From assembly GCA_900543035.1 (NCBI GenBank), contig UQPV01000018.1, forward strand, positions 1 to 43,277: a stretch of 43,277 nt of DNA. Direction: 5' to 3'. Shown here piece by piece: positions 31,928-39,439 of this stretch (positions are counted from its first letter, which is position 1; each line of letters begins with the position of its first letter). The notes under the pieces were generated by a model. It saw only the letters and a program-made list of their open reading frames with translations, was not told where the DNA came from and made no database searches. Made by a program: the position numbers and the translations under genes. This DNA is from an uncultured Solobacterium sp. (GTDB lineage Bacteria; Bacillota_I; Bacilli_A; Erysipelotrichales; Erysipelotrichaceae).

Positions 31928-32598
31928 TCAAGGTGATGATCGCGGATGATCAGGAACTGCTCAGAGAGAGCTTGAAGATCCTGCTTAGTTCACAAGATGA
32001 TATTGAGATCGCTGGTCTGGCGGCGGATGGGGAAGAGGTGCTGAACCTGATCCCATCCTGTCGTCCGGATGTGATCTTGATGGATGTGCGCATGCCGCAG
32101 ATGAACGGTGTGCAGTGTACAAAAGAGGTCAAAGAACGCTATCCGGATATCCAGGTCATCGTGCTGACCACATTCGATGACGATGATTACATTTATGACG
32201 CATTGAAATATGGCGCGAGCAGCTATCTGCTGAAGGGGGTTTCGCTGGATGAGCTGCATCAGGCGATCGTGACGGTCGTTTCTGGCGGCGGGGTCATCCA
32301 TCCTGATATCGCCATCAAGGCGATGCGCATGTTTTCCGACATGGCGAAAAACCAGGTGGAAAGTGAGACCGCGGCCGATGAGCTGCAGCATCTTTCACGC
32401 ACGGAATGGCGCATCATCGCAAAGGTAGGCAACGGTCTCTCCAACCGCGAGATTGCCGCAGAGCTGGCATTTACCGAAGGAACGGTGCGTAATTATATCA
32501 GTGTGATCTTGGATAAGCTTTCACTGCGCGACCGCACTCAGCTGGCCATATGGGCGCTTCAGAATCAGCGGCTGGTACGCCGGGGATCACAGACATGA
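31924..32598 (+). CDS. Response regulator, NarL/LuxR family
   Basis: The 224-residue DNA-binding regulator has a receiver domain with acidic pair Asp9-Asp10 in IADDQE, phospho-acceptor Asp54 (LMDVRMP) and Lys in YLLKGVS. A LuxR-type helix-turn-helix follows near 150-215 (LSNREIAAELAFTEGTVRNYIS). It should be phosphorylated by the kinase whose gene it overlaps (ATGA). Candidate targets are the TGAC-N4-GTCA sites ahead of the PTS operon, by inference. Confidence 0.93.
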   Translation: MIKVMIADDQELLRESLKILLSSQDDIEIAGLAADGEEVLNLIPSCRPDVILMDVRMPQMNGVQCTKEVKERYPDIQVIVLTTFDDDDYIYDALKYGASSYLLKGVSLDELHQAIVTVVSGGGVIHPDIAIKAMRMFSDMAKNQVESETAADELQHLSRTEWRIIAKVGNGLSNREIAAELAFTEGTVRNYISVILDKLSLRDRTQLAIWALQNQRLVRRGSQT

Positions 32599-33887
32599 GA
32601 AGGCGTTGGCTGATCGTCGCGCTTACCGCTGCGACTGTCTTGAGCATGCTTTATTTCGGTTCGCGGACACCGGTGCTGCGGATCGCAGTGTTTTCCGGCA
32701 GCAACTGGGATGTGCCGGAAGCAGACAGTTACAGCTTGCTGGATGAAGCAATCGCCGCCTTTGCTGAAACGCATCCTGGCGTTCAGATCGAATATGAGAG
32801 CGGTATTCCGAAGGATGAGTATGAAGAATGGATCGCGCAGTGTATCCTGCGTGATGATCTGCCGGACATTTTGTTCGTGCCCAGTGAATATTTTTCCACG
32901 CTGGCTTCCACTCATGCCTTACAGCCGTTGGATGACTTTGCTCGGGCTGATGCGGCATTTCAGGAAGAGGCGTATTACCCGGCATCGCTGCAGACATGCC
33001 GCCAAGATGGAACGTTGTATGCGCTTCCTTATTTATCGGTGCCTGAGCTCATCTTTGTGAACAAGACGCTGCTGCAGCAAGAAGGAATAGCGATTCCTGA
33101 CCAAGATTGGACCTGGGATGATTTTTTGCGGATCGTGGAAAAGGTGACGAAAGATACGGACGGAGACGGTGTGGTCGATCAGTATGGAACATGCGGCTTT
33201 AGCTGGCAGCAGGCAGCCTACAGCAACGGTGCGCTCTTCTATGATGAACAGACGGATACGGCCAGCTTTTCCGATGTATCGATGATCGAAGCGATAACGT
33301 TCTTGCGTGAACTGTATGGTGTCTGTGATCAGGATCAGGTCAGCACCCAGCAGTTCGATGAAGGACAGGTGGCGTTTCAGCCGATGAATTACAGCGATTA
33401 TCGGGCATATATGCCTTATCCATGGCGAGTGAAGAAGTTTTCTGGCTTTGAGTGGGAATGCCTGCCTTTCCCCAGCGGAGAGCAGGGAGTGAATACTTCG
33501 GCTATCGACACACTGATGGTCGCGATGTCTGCGCGCAGCACGCAGAAAAAGCTAGCATGGGAGTTCATGCGGTATCTGAGCGGCGATGCAGAGCATCAGA
33601 AGCAAGCTGCGATCGTTTCGCAAGGCGTTTCGGTGCTTCCTTCGATCATGCAGGATGAAGAAGTCAACGCGGCGCTGCAAGCGGATATCCCTGGAACCAG
33701 CGTTTTCGATATGGACGTGCTCGATACGGTCATGCGCCAGGGCGTATCGGTGCGCATGACACAAGAACGGGAGCAGATCATCCAGAGCGCAGATGGGACG
33801 CTTTCTGCATTGGTGCATAATCAGCAGGATATCGAGAATGAGCTGATCAGGTTGGAGCGGCGGATCAACGCTTATTTAAAAAAATGA
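32595..33887 (+). CDS. Membrane-tethered family 1 extracellular solute-binding protein (second receptor candidate)
   Basis: The 430-residue protein belongs to the MalE/SBP_bac_1 group. A short N-terminal hydrophobic segment (about 4-22) has no Cys lipobox, so it looks like an uncleaved anchor. The domain shows DLPDILFVPSEY, LYALPYLSVPELIFVNKTLL, WTWDDFLRIVEKV and a calcium-loop-like DTDGDGVVDQYG, all common in carbohydrate-binding members. The start overlaps the response regulator stop (ATGA). No ABC permease or ATPase lies nearby, so it either feeds a distant transporter or acts as a second input to the kinase. It closes the operon; glgC follows behind its own promoter. Confidence 0.88.
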   Translation: MRRRWLIVALTAATVLSMLYFGSRTPVLRIAVFSGSNWDVPEADSYSLLDEAIAAFAETHPGVQIEYESGIPKDEYEEWIAQCILRDDLPDILFVPSEYFSTLASTHALQPLDDFARADAAFQEEAYYPASLQTCRQDGTLYALPYLSVPELIFVNKTLLQQEGIAIPDQDWTWDDFLRIVEKVTKDTDGDGVVDQYGTCGFSWQQAAYSNGALFYDEQTDTASFSDVSMIEAITFLRELYGVCDQDQVSTQQFDEGQVAFQPMNYSDYRAYMPYPWRVKKFSGFEWECLPFPSGEQGVNTSAIDTLMVAMSARSTQKKLAWEFMRYLSGDAEHQKQAAIVSQGVSVLPSIMQDEEVNAALQADIPGTSVFDMDVLDTVMRQGVSVRMTQEREQIIQSADGTLSALVHNQQDIENELIRLERRINAYLKK

Positions 33888-33977
33888 GCAGAGAGCAGGA
33901 GAAAGCGGAAAGTGCGAAATATGTCAAATCATGCAAGCGCATACAAAAGTTCTGAAACTGCTTTAAAACGCTGGAAT

Positions 33978-33989
33978 TTTCACGTGAAA
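33978..33989 (+). promoter_or_regulatory. Perfect palindrome TTTCACGTGAAA in the glgC promoter
   Basis: This 12-base perfect inverted repeat lies between the presumed -35 and the -10 at 33994, an ideal place for a repressor. The regulator is unknown; a LacI-family sugar regulator is a guess. Confidence 0.45.
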
Positions 33990-33993
33990 GTAG

Positions 33994-33999
33994 TATACT
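33994..33999 (+). promoter_or_regulatory. -10 element of the glycogen operon
   Basis: TATACT lies 32 bases before the glgC start. A weak CTGGAA (33971-33976) is 17 bases upstream. Confidence 0.5.
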
Positions 34000-34030
34000 A
34001 AAAGTATGAAACCTAAAGAGGGGGTTTAAT

Positions 34031-35167
34031 ATGAAACAGAACAAGATGCTGGCAATGATACTTGCCGGAGGTCGAGGGACACGTCTGCTGGACCTGACCA
34101 AGAAAAACGCCAAGCCTGCAGTGTATTTCGGCGGGAAATATCGAATCATCGATTTCCCGTTAAGCAACTGCGCCAACTCGAACATCGATGTTGTCGGAGT
34201 ACTGACACAGTACGAATCCGTGATCTTGAACTCTTATGCCGCAGCCGGTCAGCGTTGGGGCCTCGATACGAGAGACAGCGGTGTGTATGTGCTGCCGCCG
34301 CGCGAGAAAGACGGCACAGCTTTCGGAGTATACCGCGGAACTGCCGATGCGATCTCTCAGAATATCGACTTTATCGACAGCAATGATCCGGACTATGTTC
34401 TGATTTTGTCCGGTGACCATATTTACAAGATGGATTATGCCAAGATGCTCTCACACCACATTGAGTGCAATGCCGATGTGACCATTGCTGTGCGTCCGGT
34501 GCCGATGAAGGAAGCAAGCCGTTTCGGCATCATGAACACGGATGAGGAAGAGCGGATCATCGAATTTGAGGAAAAGCCGGCGCAGCCGAAGAGCAACCTG
34601 GCTTCGATGGGCATCTACATCTTCAATTGGAAGCTGCTCAGGAAGATGCTGACGGCAGACATGGTGAATCCGGATTCCAACCATGACTTCGGAAAGGACA
34701 TCATCCCGACGATGCTCAATGACGGCAAGCGGCTGTTCGCCTGGCAGTTCAAGGGCTACTGGAAGGATGTCGGCACGATCGACTCCCTGTGGGAAGCCAA
34801 TATGGACCTGCTCGACAAGAACAATGACCTGGATCTCAGCGATCCGTCATGGAAGATCTATACCGAAGATGTGCCGACCATGCCGCATTATGTGAGCGAG
34901 ACCGGTTCGGTGCACAACGCATATATCAATCAGGGCTGCATCATCGAAGGAAGCGTGGAGGATTCCGTGCTCTTTACCAACGTGAAGATCAGGGAAAACG
35001 CGGAAGTTAAGGAAGCGGTCCTGATGCCGAACGCCGAAGTCGGCGAAGGGGCGAAGGTCTATCGTGCGATCGTGGCTGACGGCGTGAAGATCGATGCCGG
35101 CGCGATCGTCGGTGATCCCAACAGTGAGAAGATCGAGCTGATCAGCAAGAGAGTGAGGGGTGAATAG
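34031..35167 (+). CDS. glgC: Glucose-1-phosphate adenylyltransferase, catalytic subunit
   Basis: The 378-residue enzyme makes ADP-glucose from glucose-1-phosphate and ATP, the first committed step of glycogen synthesis. The nucleotide-binding GGRGTRL is at 13-19; [19 protein letters not shown], the catalytic-Asp segment [10 protein letters not shown] and the sugar-binding region [11 protein letters not shown] follow. A left-handed beta-helix of hexapeptide repeats forms the C-terminal quarter. It pairs with GlgD, encoded 2 bases downstream, as in other Gram-positive GlgCD enzymes. AGAGGGGG precedes the ATG. Confidence 0.96.
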   Translation: MKQNKMLAMILAGGRGTRLLDLTKKNAKPAVYFGGKYRIIDFPLSNCANSNIDVVGVLTQYESVILNSYAAAGQRWGLDTRDSGVYVLPPREKDGTAFGVYRGTADAISQNIDFIDSNDPDYVLILSGDHIYKMDYAKMLSHHIECNADVTIAVRPVPMKEASRFGIMNTDEEERIIEFEEKPAQPKSNLASMGIYIFNWKLLRKMLTADMVNPDSNHDFGKDIIPTMLNDGKRLFAWQFKGYWKDVGTIDSLWEANMDLLDKNNDLDLSDPSWKIYTEDVPTMPHYVSETGSVHNAYINQGCIIEGSVEDSVLFTNVKIRENAEVKEAVLMPNAEVGEGAKVYRAIVADGVKIDAGAIVGDPNSEKIELISKRVRGE

Positions 35168-35169
35168 TT

Positions 35170-36285
35170 ATGTGTGAAGCATTCGGAATCGTAAACTATG
35201 AAGGACCAAATGTCCTGGTCAAGGGCATGCAGGATTATCGTCCGGTCTCCGCATTCTCCTTTTTGGGCCGTTACCGCATGATCGACTTCCCGATCTCGAA
35301 CCTGAGCAACAGCGGCGTGGACCGCATCCAGGTCTATGTCAAGGCCAACCCGCGTTCGCTGATCGAGCATCTGGGCACAGGACGTCATTACAACATCAAT
35401 TCCAAACGCGGGAAGCTGCATATCCTGACCGCGGAGGACATGAGCGCGAACAGCGCCTATAACAGCGACATCTGCACGTATATGTTCAACATGCAGTCCA
35501 TCGAGGAAGCGCCTGATCCGTATGTGATCATCACGGCGAGCAACATGATCTTCCGCGCGGATTATGCGGAACTGCTCGACCAGCACATCAAGAGCGGGGC
35601 GGATATCTCCATCCTGTATAAGAATGTGGACAATGCCAAGGAGAGCTTCATCAACTGTGATGTGCTCAATCTCAATCGTCAGAAGGGCGTGCTTTCCATC
35701 GATCAGAACCACGGCAATTACAAGAACCGTGCCGTTTCCTGCGGAACATACATCTTGTCCAAGGAGCTGTTCATCTCGCTGGTCAAGAAAGCAGCGAATA
35801 CAAGCTCTATGTATTGGTTCAAGGACATCATCAATGATGAATGTCCGGAATTGGATATCCGCGGCATCTCGCTGCGCGGCTTCTTCGCCTGCGTGAGCGA
35901 CTTCAAGAGCTACTATGACGCGAATATCTCGCTGCTGGATTTTGATAAGGCCAAGGATCTGTTTAATTCAGAGTGGCCGATCTATACGCGGACCAATGAC
36001 TCTGCACCGACGCAGTATTCCAACGGCGGAGCCGTGGTGCATTCCATGGTGTCCAACGGCTGTGAGATCGAAGGTACGGTGCGCAATTCTGTCATCGGCC
36101 GAGGCGTGGTCATCAAGAAGGGCGCCGTCGTGGAGGACAGCGTCATCCTTCCGGGCGTGATCATCGGCGAGGACGTCTGCATCAGATGTGCGGTCGTGGA
36201 TAAGAAGGTCAAAGCGATCCGCAAGAAGGAACTGATCGGCGAACCGGATCATCCGTTGTATATCAAGAGAGGAGACCGAATCTAA
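35170..36285 (+). CDS. glgD: ADP-glucose pyrophosphorylase regulatory subunit
   Basis: The 371-residue protein is homologous to GlgC but lacks its GGxGTRL loop (the start reads FGIVNYEGPNVL). It also has ITASNMIFRADY in place of the SGD catalytic segment, the usual sign of the non-catalytic GlgD partner. FLGRYRMIDFPISNLSNSG and the C-terminal hexapeptide helix are preserved. Its last base is the first base of the glgA start codon (TAATG). Confidence 0.95.
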   Translation: MCEAFGIVNYEGPNVLVKGMQDYRPVSAFSFLGRYRMIDFPISNLSNSGVDRIQVYVKANPRSLIEHLGTGRHYNINSKRGKLHILTAEDMSANSAYNSDICTYMFNMQSIEEAPDPYVIITASNMIFRADYAELLDQHIKSGADISILYKNVDNAKESFINCDVLNLNRQKGVLSIDQNHGNYKNRAVSCGTYILSKELFISLVKKAANTSSMYWFKDIINDECPELDIRGISLRGFFACVSDFKSYYDANISLLDFDKAKDLFNSEWPIYTRTNDSAPTQYSNGGAVVHSMVSNGCEIEGTVRNSVIGRGVVIKKGAVVEDSVILPGVIIGEDVCIRCAVVDKKVKAIRKKELIGEPDHPLYIKRGDRI

Positions 36286-37727
36286 TGGCTACTATCTTAA
36301 TGGCAGCCGGAGAGGGACTTCCGTTCATCAAGAGCGGCGGTCTGGCCGATGTGATCGGCTCCCTGGCTCCGGAACTCGTAAAGAAGGGGCATGAAGTCCG
36401 CGTCGTCATGCCGCTGTATAAAAAGATCGCGGAAAAGTATCATCAGGACTTCTATTTTGAAAAGGAATACTCAGTATCCATCAACTATCATGAAGTGCCG
36501 GTGAGACTGTTCTCCATCATCAAGAACAATGTCGTGTTCTATTTCATCGAGCACCAGGGATATTTTGAACGAGATTCCATGTATGGATATGACGATGACG
36601 GCGAGCGCTTTGCGTATTTCCAGAAAGCGGTCATCGAGATGCTCAACCAGCTCAATTATTGGCCGCAGATCATCCACTGCCACGACTGGCATACCGGCAT
36701 GATCCCATGCATGTGCAAGGAAGGACACAGCTTCGATGAGCGTTACCGCAACATCCGCCATGTCTATACGATCCATAACATGGCTTATCAGGGCAACTTC
36801 GGCGTAGAGATGCTGGACAGCTGCCTGGGCCTGGGATATTACTTGTTTGATAATGGCAATGTGCGTTATGACGGCGGCATCAGCTTCATGAAATCAGGCA
36901 TCCTGTATGCCGACAAGGTGACGACCGTATCGCCGAGCTATTCTCAGGAGATCCTGACGCCGCAGTATGGCGAGCATCTGGAAATGGTGCTGAACATGCG
37001 CAAGTATGATCTGTGGGGCATCGTGAACGGCATCGACATCGAGATGTGGAATCCGATGGATGACCCGGAGATCCCTTATCACTACAACAAGGTCAATGTC
37101 GAGAAACAGAAGAAGGAAAACAAGATGGCGCTGCAGAAGGAGCTTGGACTGCAGGTCGATCCGAATGTCATGCTCATCGGCGTGGTTTCCCGCCTGACCT
37201 GGCAGAAGGGCTTCTATCTATTGATGGAAAAGCTGAACGAGCTGTGCGCAGCACCGATCCAGCTGGCTGTATTGGGCAGCGGAGAACCGCTGATCGAAGA
37301 GAAGATGGCGCAGCTGGAAAACGGCAACAAGGGCAAGATCGTGTTCTATCGCGGCTACAATGAGTCATTGGCACACCGCATCTATGCGGCGAGCGACTTG
37401 TTCCTGATGCCTTCGCTCTTTGAGCCATGCGGCATCTCGCAGCTGATCTCGATGCGCTACGGCACGCTGCCGCTGGTGCGGGAGACCGGCGGACTGCGCG
37501 ATACGGTGCAGCCGTTCAATGAGTATGAGAAGACCGGAAACGGCTTCAGCTTTGCGAACTACAGCTCTGATGAGCTGATCAATACGCTGTATTTTGCGAT
37601 TGATGTCTACTACAATCGCAAGGAAGATTGGACAACATTGATTCGTCATGCGATGAACACGGATGTCAGCTGGGAAAAGAGCGCTGTGACCTATGGCTTG
37701 CTGTATGACGAACTGTTGAAATATTAA
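36285..37727 (+). CDS. glgA: Glycogen synthase
   Basis: The 480-residue GT5 enzyme transfers glucose from ADP-glucose to a growing alpha-1,4-glucan. The ADP-glucose-binding motif KSGGLADV is at 16-23. HCHDWHTG in the N domain and SLFEPCGISQL with the conserved Glu in the C domain are present. The length is typical. It completes a glgC-glgD-glgA operon; no branching enzyme (glgB) or phosphorylase (glgP) lies in the window. Confidence 0.96.
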   Translation: MATILMAAGEGLPFIKSGGLADVIGSLAPELVKKGHEVRVVMPLYKKIAEKYHQDFYFEKEYSVSINYHEVPVRLFSIIKNNVVFYFIEHQGYFERDSMYGYDDDGERFAYFQKAVIEMLNQLNYWPQIIHCHDWHTGMIPCMCKEGHSFDERYRNIRHVYTIHNMAYQGNFGVEMLDSCLGLGYYLFDNGNVRYDGGISFMKSGILYADKVTTVSPSYSQEILTPQYGEHLEMVLNMRKYDLWGIVNGIDIEMWNPMDDPEIPYHYNKVNVEKQKKENKMALQKELGLQVDPNVMLIGVVSRLTWQKGFYLLMEKLNELCAAPIQLAVLGSGEPLIEEKMAQLENGNKGKIVFYRGYNESLAHRIYAASDLFLMPSLFEPCGISQLISMRYGTLPLVRETGGLRDTVQPFNEYEKTGNGFSFANYSSDELINTLYFAIDVYYNRKEDWTTLIRHAMNTDVSWEKSAVTYGLLYDELLKY

Positions 37728-37735
37728 CCCCCTTG

Positions 37736-37761
37736 AAAAAGATGGCTGCGGCCGTCTTTTT
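37736..37761 (+). terminator. Terminator of the glycogen operon
   Basis: AAAAAGATGGC (37736-37746) pairs with GCCGTCTTTTT (37751-37761) around a TGCG tetraloop, with one mismatch-like wobble. Confidence 0.85.
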
Positions 37762-37806
37762 CTATGCCGCCGCGATGTGGTATCATGGAGACGAGAGGAG
37801 GAGCAT

Positions 37807-38475
37807 ATGGCGAGCATTCATGTGAACGGGATCGACCTGTATTATGAGGTGCATGGCAGCGGCATGCCGCTGGTCATGCTTCATGGGAACGGAGAGGATC
37901 ATACGACCTTTTCCACGCTGTGCGCCGCGCTGCAGGACCGCTTCCAGATCTTTCTGTTTGATACGCGGGGGCATGGGAAAAGCACCCCGGTAAGCGAGTA
38001 TCATTACAGCGATATGGCGCAGGACATGACCGAGGCGCTCATTCAGCTGTTTGATGGGCCGATCGATCTGCTTGGCTTCAGCGACGGCGGCATCATCGCA
38101 TTGTTTCTGGCCATCTGGTATCCGCAGCTGGTGAGGCGCATGATCCTGTGCGGGGCCAATTACCATCCCTATGGCATCAAGGAGGAGGGCCGGCGGGACA
38201 TGCGTGCGGAATATGCGCGAAGCGGCGATCCGCGCATGGCGCTGATGCTGGAGGAACCGCTGCTGACGAAGGCGGATCTCTCACGTGTGCAGTGTCCGAC
38301 CTGTGTGCTGGCCGGGCAGAACGACATCATCGAGGAGGCGCATACCCGGGAGATCGCCGCCTGCATCGCAGACAGCCGCCTGTTCATCCTGGAACACGAG
38401 GATCACGCCAGCTATGTCGAAGGCAGCGATATGTTAGCTGGGCTGTGCGATGAATTCTTCCGGGAGGGACGATGA
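37807..38475 (+). CDS. Alpha/beta-fold hydrolase
   Basis: The 222-residue cytoplasmic hydrolase has the nucleophile elbow GFSDGG with Ser92, an oxyanion segment MLHGNGEDHTTF and an acid region AGQNDII. The catalytic His is in EHEDHASYV. The substrate is unknown; esterases, lactonases and C-C hydrolases share the fold. The ATG at 37807 follows AGGAGGAG. It overlaps the DUF523 gene by 4 bases (ATGA), so the two form a small operon. Confidence 0.88.
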   Translation: MASIHVNGIDLYYEVHGSGMPLVMLHGNGEDHTTFSTLCAALQDRFQIFLFDTRGHGKSTPVSEYHYSDMAQDMTEALIQLFDGPIDLLGFSDGGIIALFLAIWYPQLVRRMILCGANYHPYGIKEEGRRDMRAEYARSGDPRMALMLEEPLLTKADLSRVQCPTCVLAGQNDIIEEAHTREIAACIADSRLFILEHEDHASYVEGSDMLAGLCDEFFREGR

Positions 38476-38921
38476 AGGTCGCAGTGAGCCGCTGCCTGCT
38501 GGGCGAAAACTGTAAATACAGCGGCGGAAACAACTATGATGAAGCACTGTGCGGATGGCTGCGGGGCCATGAGGTCATCCCCGTTTGTCCAGAAGTGAGC
38601 GGGGGTCTGCCGATCCCGCGAGAGCCCTGTGAGATCGTCGCTGGCACGGTGCAGACCGCAGGCGGAATCAGCTGTGATGCGCAATACCGGCGCGGCGCGC
38701 GAATCGAACTGGAAAAGTTAAAGTCTGCCGGGGCACAGCTCGCCGTCCTACAGGCGCGCAGTCCGAGCTGCGGCTGCCGGCATATCTATGACGGGACCTT
38801 CAGCGGGAGGCTGATCCGCGGGTCCGGGATCTTTGCACAGCTGCTTCATGCGGAGGGGATCACGGCTGTCGATACGGAAGAACGGGACAAGTTGGAAAAC
38901 GTTCTGGCTGGAAAATGTTGA
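38472..38921 (+). CDS. DUF523 family protein
   Basis: The 149-residue protein shows the DUF523 pattern of conserved cysteines: SRCLLGENCKYSGG, CPEVSGGLPIPREPCEI and ARSPSCGC. The Cys set suggests metal or cluster binding, but no reaction is established. It is translationally coupled to the hydrolase upstream. No hairpin with a good T-tract is seen between its end and ptsH. Confidence 0.9.
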   Translation: MKVAVSRCLLGENCKYSGGNNYDEALCGWLRGHEVIPVCPEVSGGLPIPREPCEIVAGTVQTAGGISCDAQYRRGARIELEKLKSAGAQLAVLQARSPSCGCRHIYDGTFSGRLIRGSGIFAQLLHAEGITAVDTEERDKLENVLAGKC

Positions 38922-38948
38922 AAAACAACAAAAAAAAGAGAAAAGCCA

Positions 38949-38977
38949 TTGTAAGTGTTATCAAAATGGAGTAAAAT
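38949..38977 (+). promoter_or_regulatory. ptsH promoter overlapped by a cre-like site
   Basis: TTGTAA (38949-38954) and TAAAAT (38972-38977) are 17 bases apart. TGTAAGTGTTATCA (38950-38963) matches the cre consensus TGWNANCGNTNWCA at every fixed position but the central C. It overlies the -35. Confidence 0.6.
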
Positions 38978-39013
38978 ACTAATTAGGTAGAAGGACAATA
39001 GGAGGAATTGAAA

Positions 39014-39280
39014 ATGAAACAAATTACAGTATCTGTAGTTGATCCGGTCGGATTACATGCGCGTCCTGCCACTGTGGCGGTCAATGCTGCCAGCAAGTTC
39101 AAATGCGAAGTTAACGTGTCTTTCAAGGGCCGTGAAGTAAACATGAAGTCCATCATGGGCGTAATGTCTCTCGGTATCCCGACGCAGTCCGAAATCACGA
39201 TTTCCTGCAACGGTGAGGACGAGGACGCTGCTATCGCCGCAATCGAAGATGTGCTGCGCGCGCAGAAGATTATTGCATAA
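39014..39280 (+). CDS. ptsH: Phosphocarrier protein HPr
   Basis: This 88-residue general PTS phosphocarrier has active-site His15 in GLHARPAT and regulatory Ser46 in NMKSIMGVMSLG, the site used by HPr kinase in Gram-positive carbon catabolite control. It would supply the EIIA encoded at 26644. The ATG at 39014 follows GGAGG by 8 bases; a TTG at 39008 is in frame but less well placed. It stands alone with its own promoter and terminator, and ptsI is not in the window. Confidence 0.97.
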   Translation: MKQITVSVVDPVGLHARPATVAVNAASKFKCEVNVSFKGREVNMKSIMGVMSLGIPTQSEITISCNGEDEDAAIAAIEDVLRAQKIIA

Positions 39281-39294
39281 ATCAATCTGAAATG

Positions 39295-39327
39295 AAGCTG
39301 TTATCATCTTGATAATGGCTTTTTTCT
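39295..39327 (+). terminator. Terminator of ptsH
   Basis: AAGCTGTTATCA (39295-39306) pairs with TGATAATGGCTT (39310-39321) with two G-T pairs, followed by T. Confidence 0.82.
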
Positions 39328-39342
39328 TGGATGCACGCATAG

Positions 39343-39356
39343 GTGAAAGCGTTCAC
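39343..39356 (+). promoter_or_regulatory. cre-like site upstream of pgcA
   Basis: GTGAAAGCGTTCAC is a near-perfect palindrome with the central CG and arms of a catabolite-responsive element. It lies about 58 bases upstream of the expected transcription start, a position that could support activation. Confidence 0.65.
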
Positions 39357-39392
39357 TTTTATTTGCTTTATGCACATTTTTTGTACGGTTTA

Positions 39393-39401
39393 TGATATAA
39401 T
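39393..39401 (+). promoter_or_regulatory. Extended -10 promoter of pgcA
   Basis: TGA plus TATAAT (39396-39401) is an extended -10; no strong -35 is seen. Confidence 0.65.
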
Positions 39402-39439
39402 GGTCTTACCAGAACTGAATGAGGAGAGGTTGATGAAAC

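Noticed and set aside
29640..33887. Binding proteins read as parts of ordinary ABC sugar importers
   Set aside because: No permease or ATPase gene exists in the operon or next to it. The only complete ABC importer in the window is the TrpX-type one with its own binding protein.
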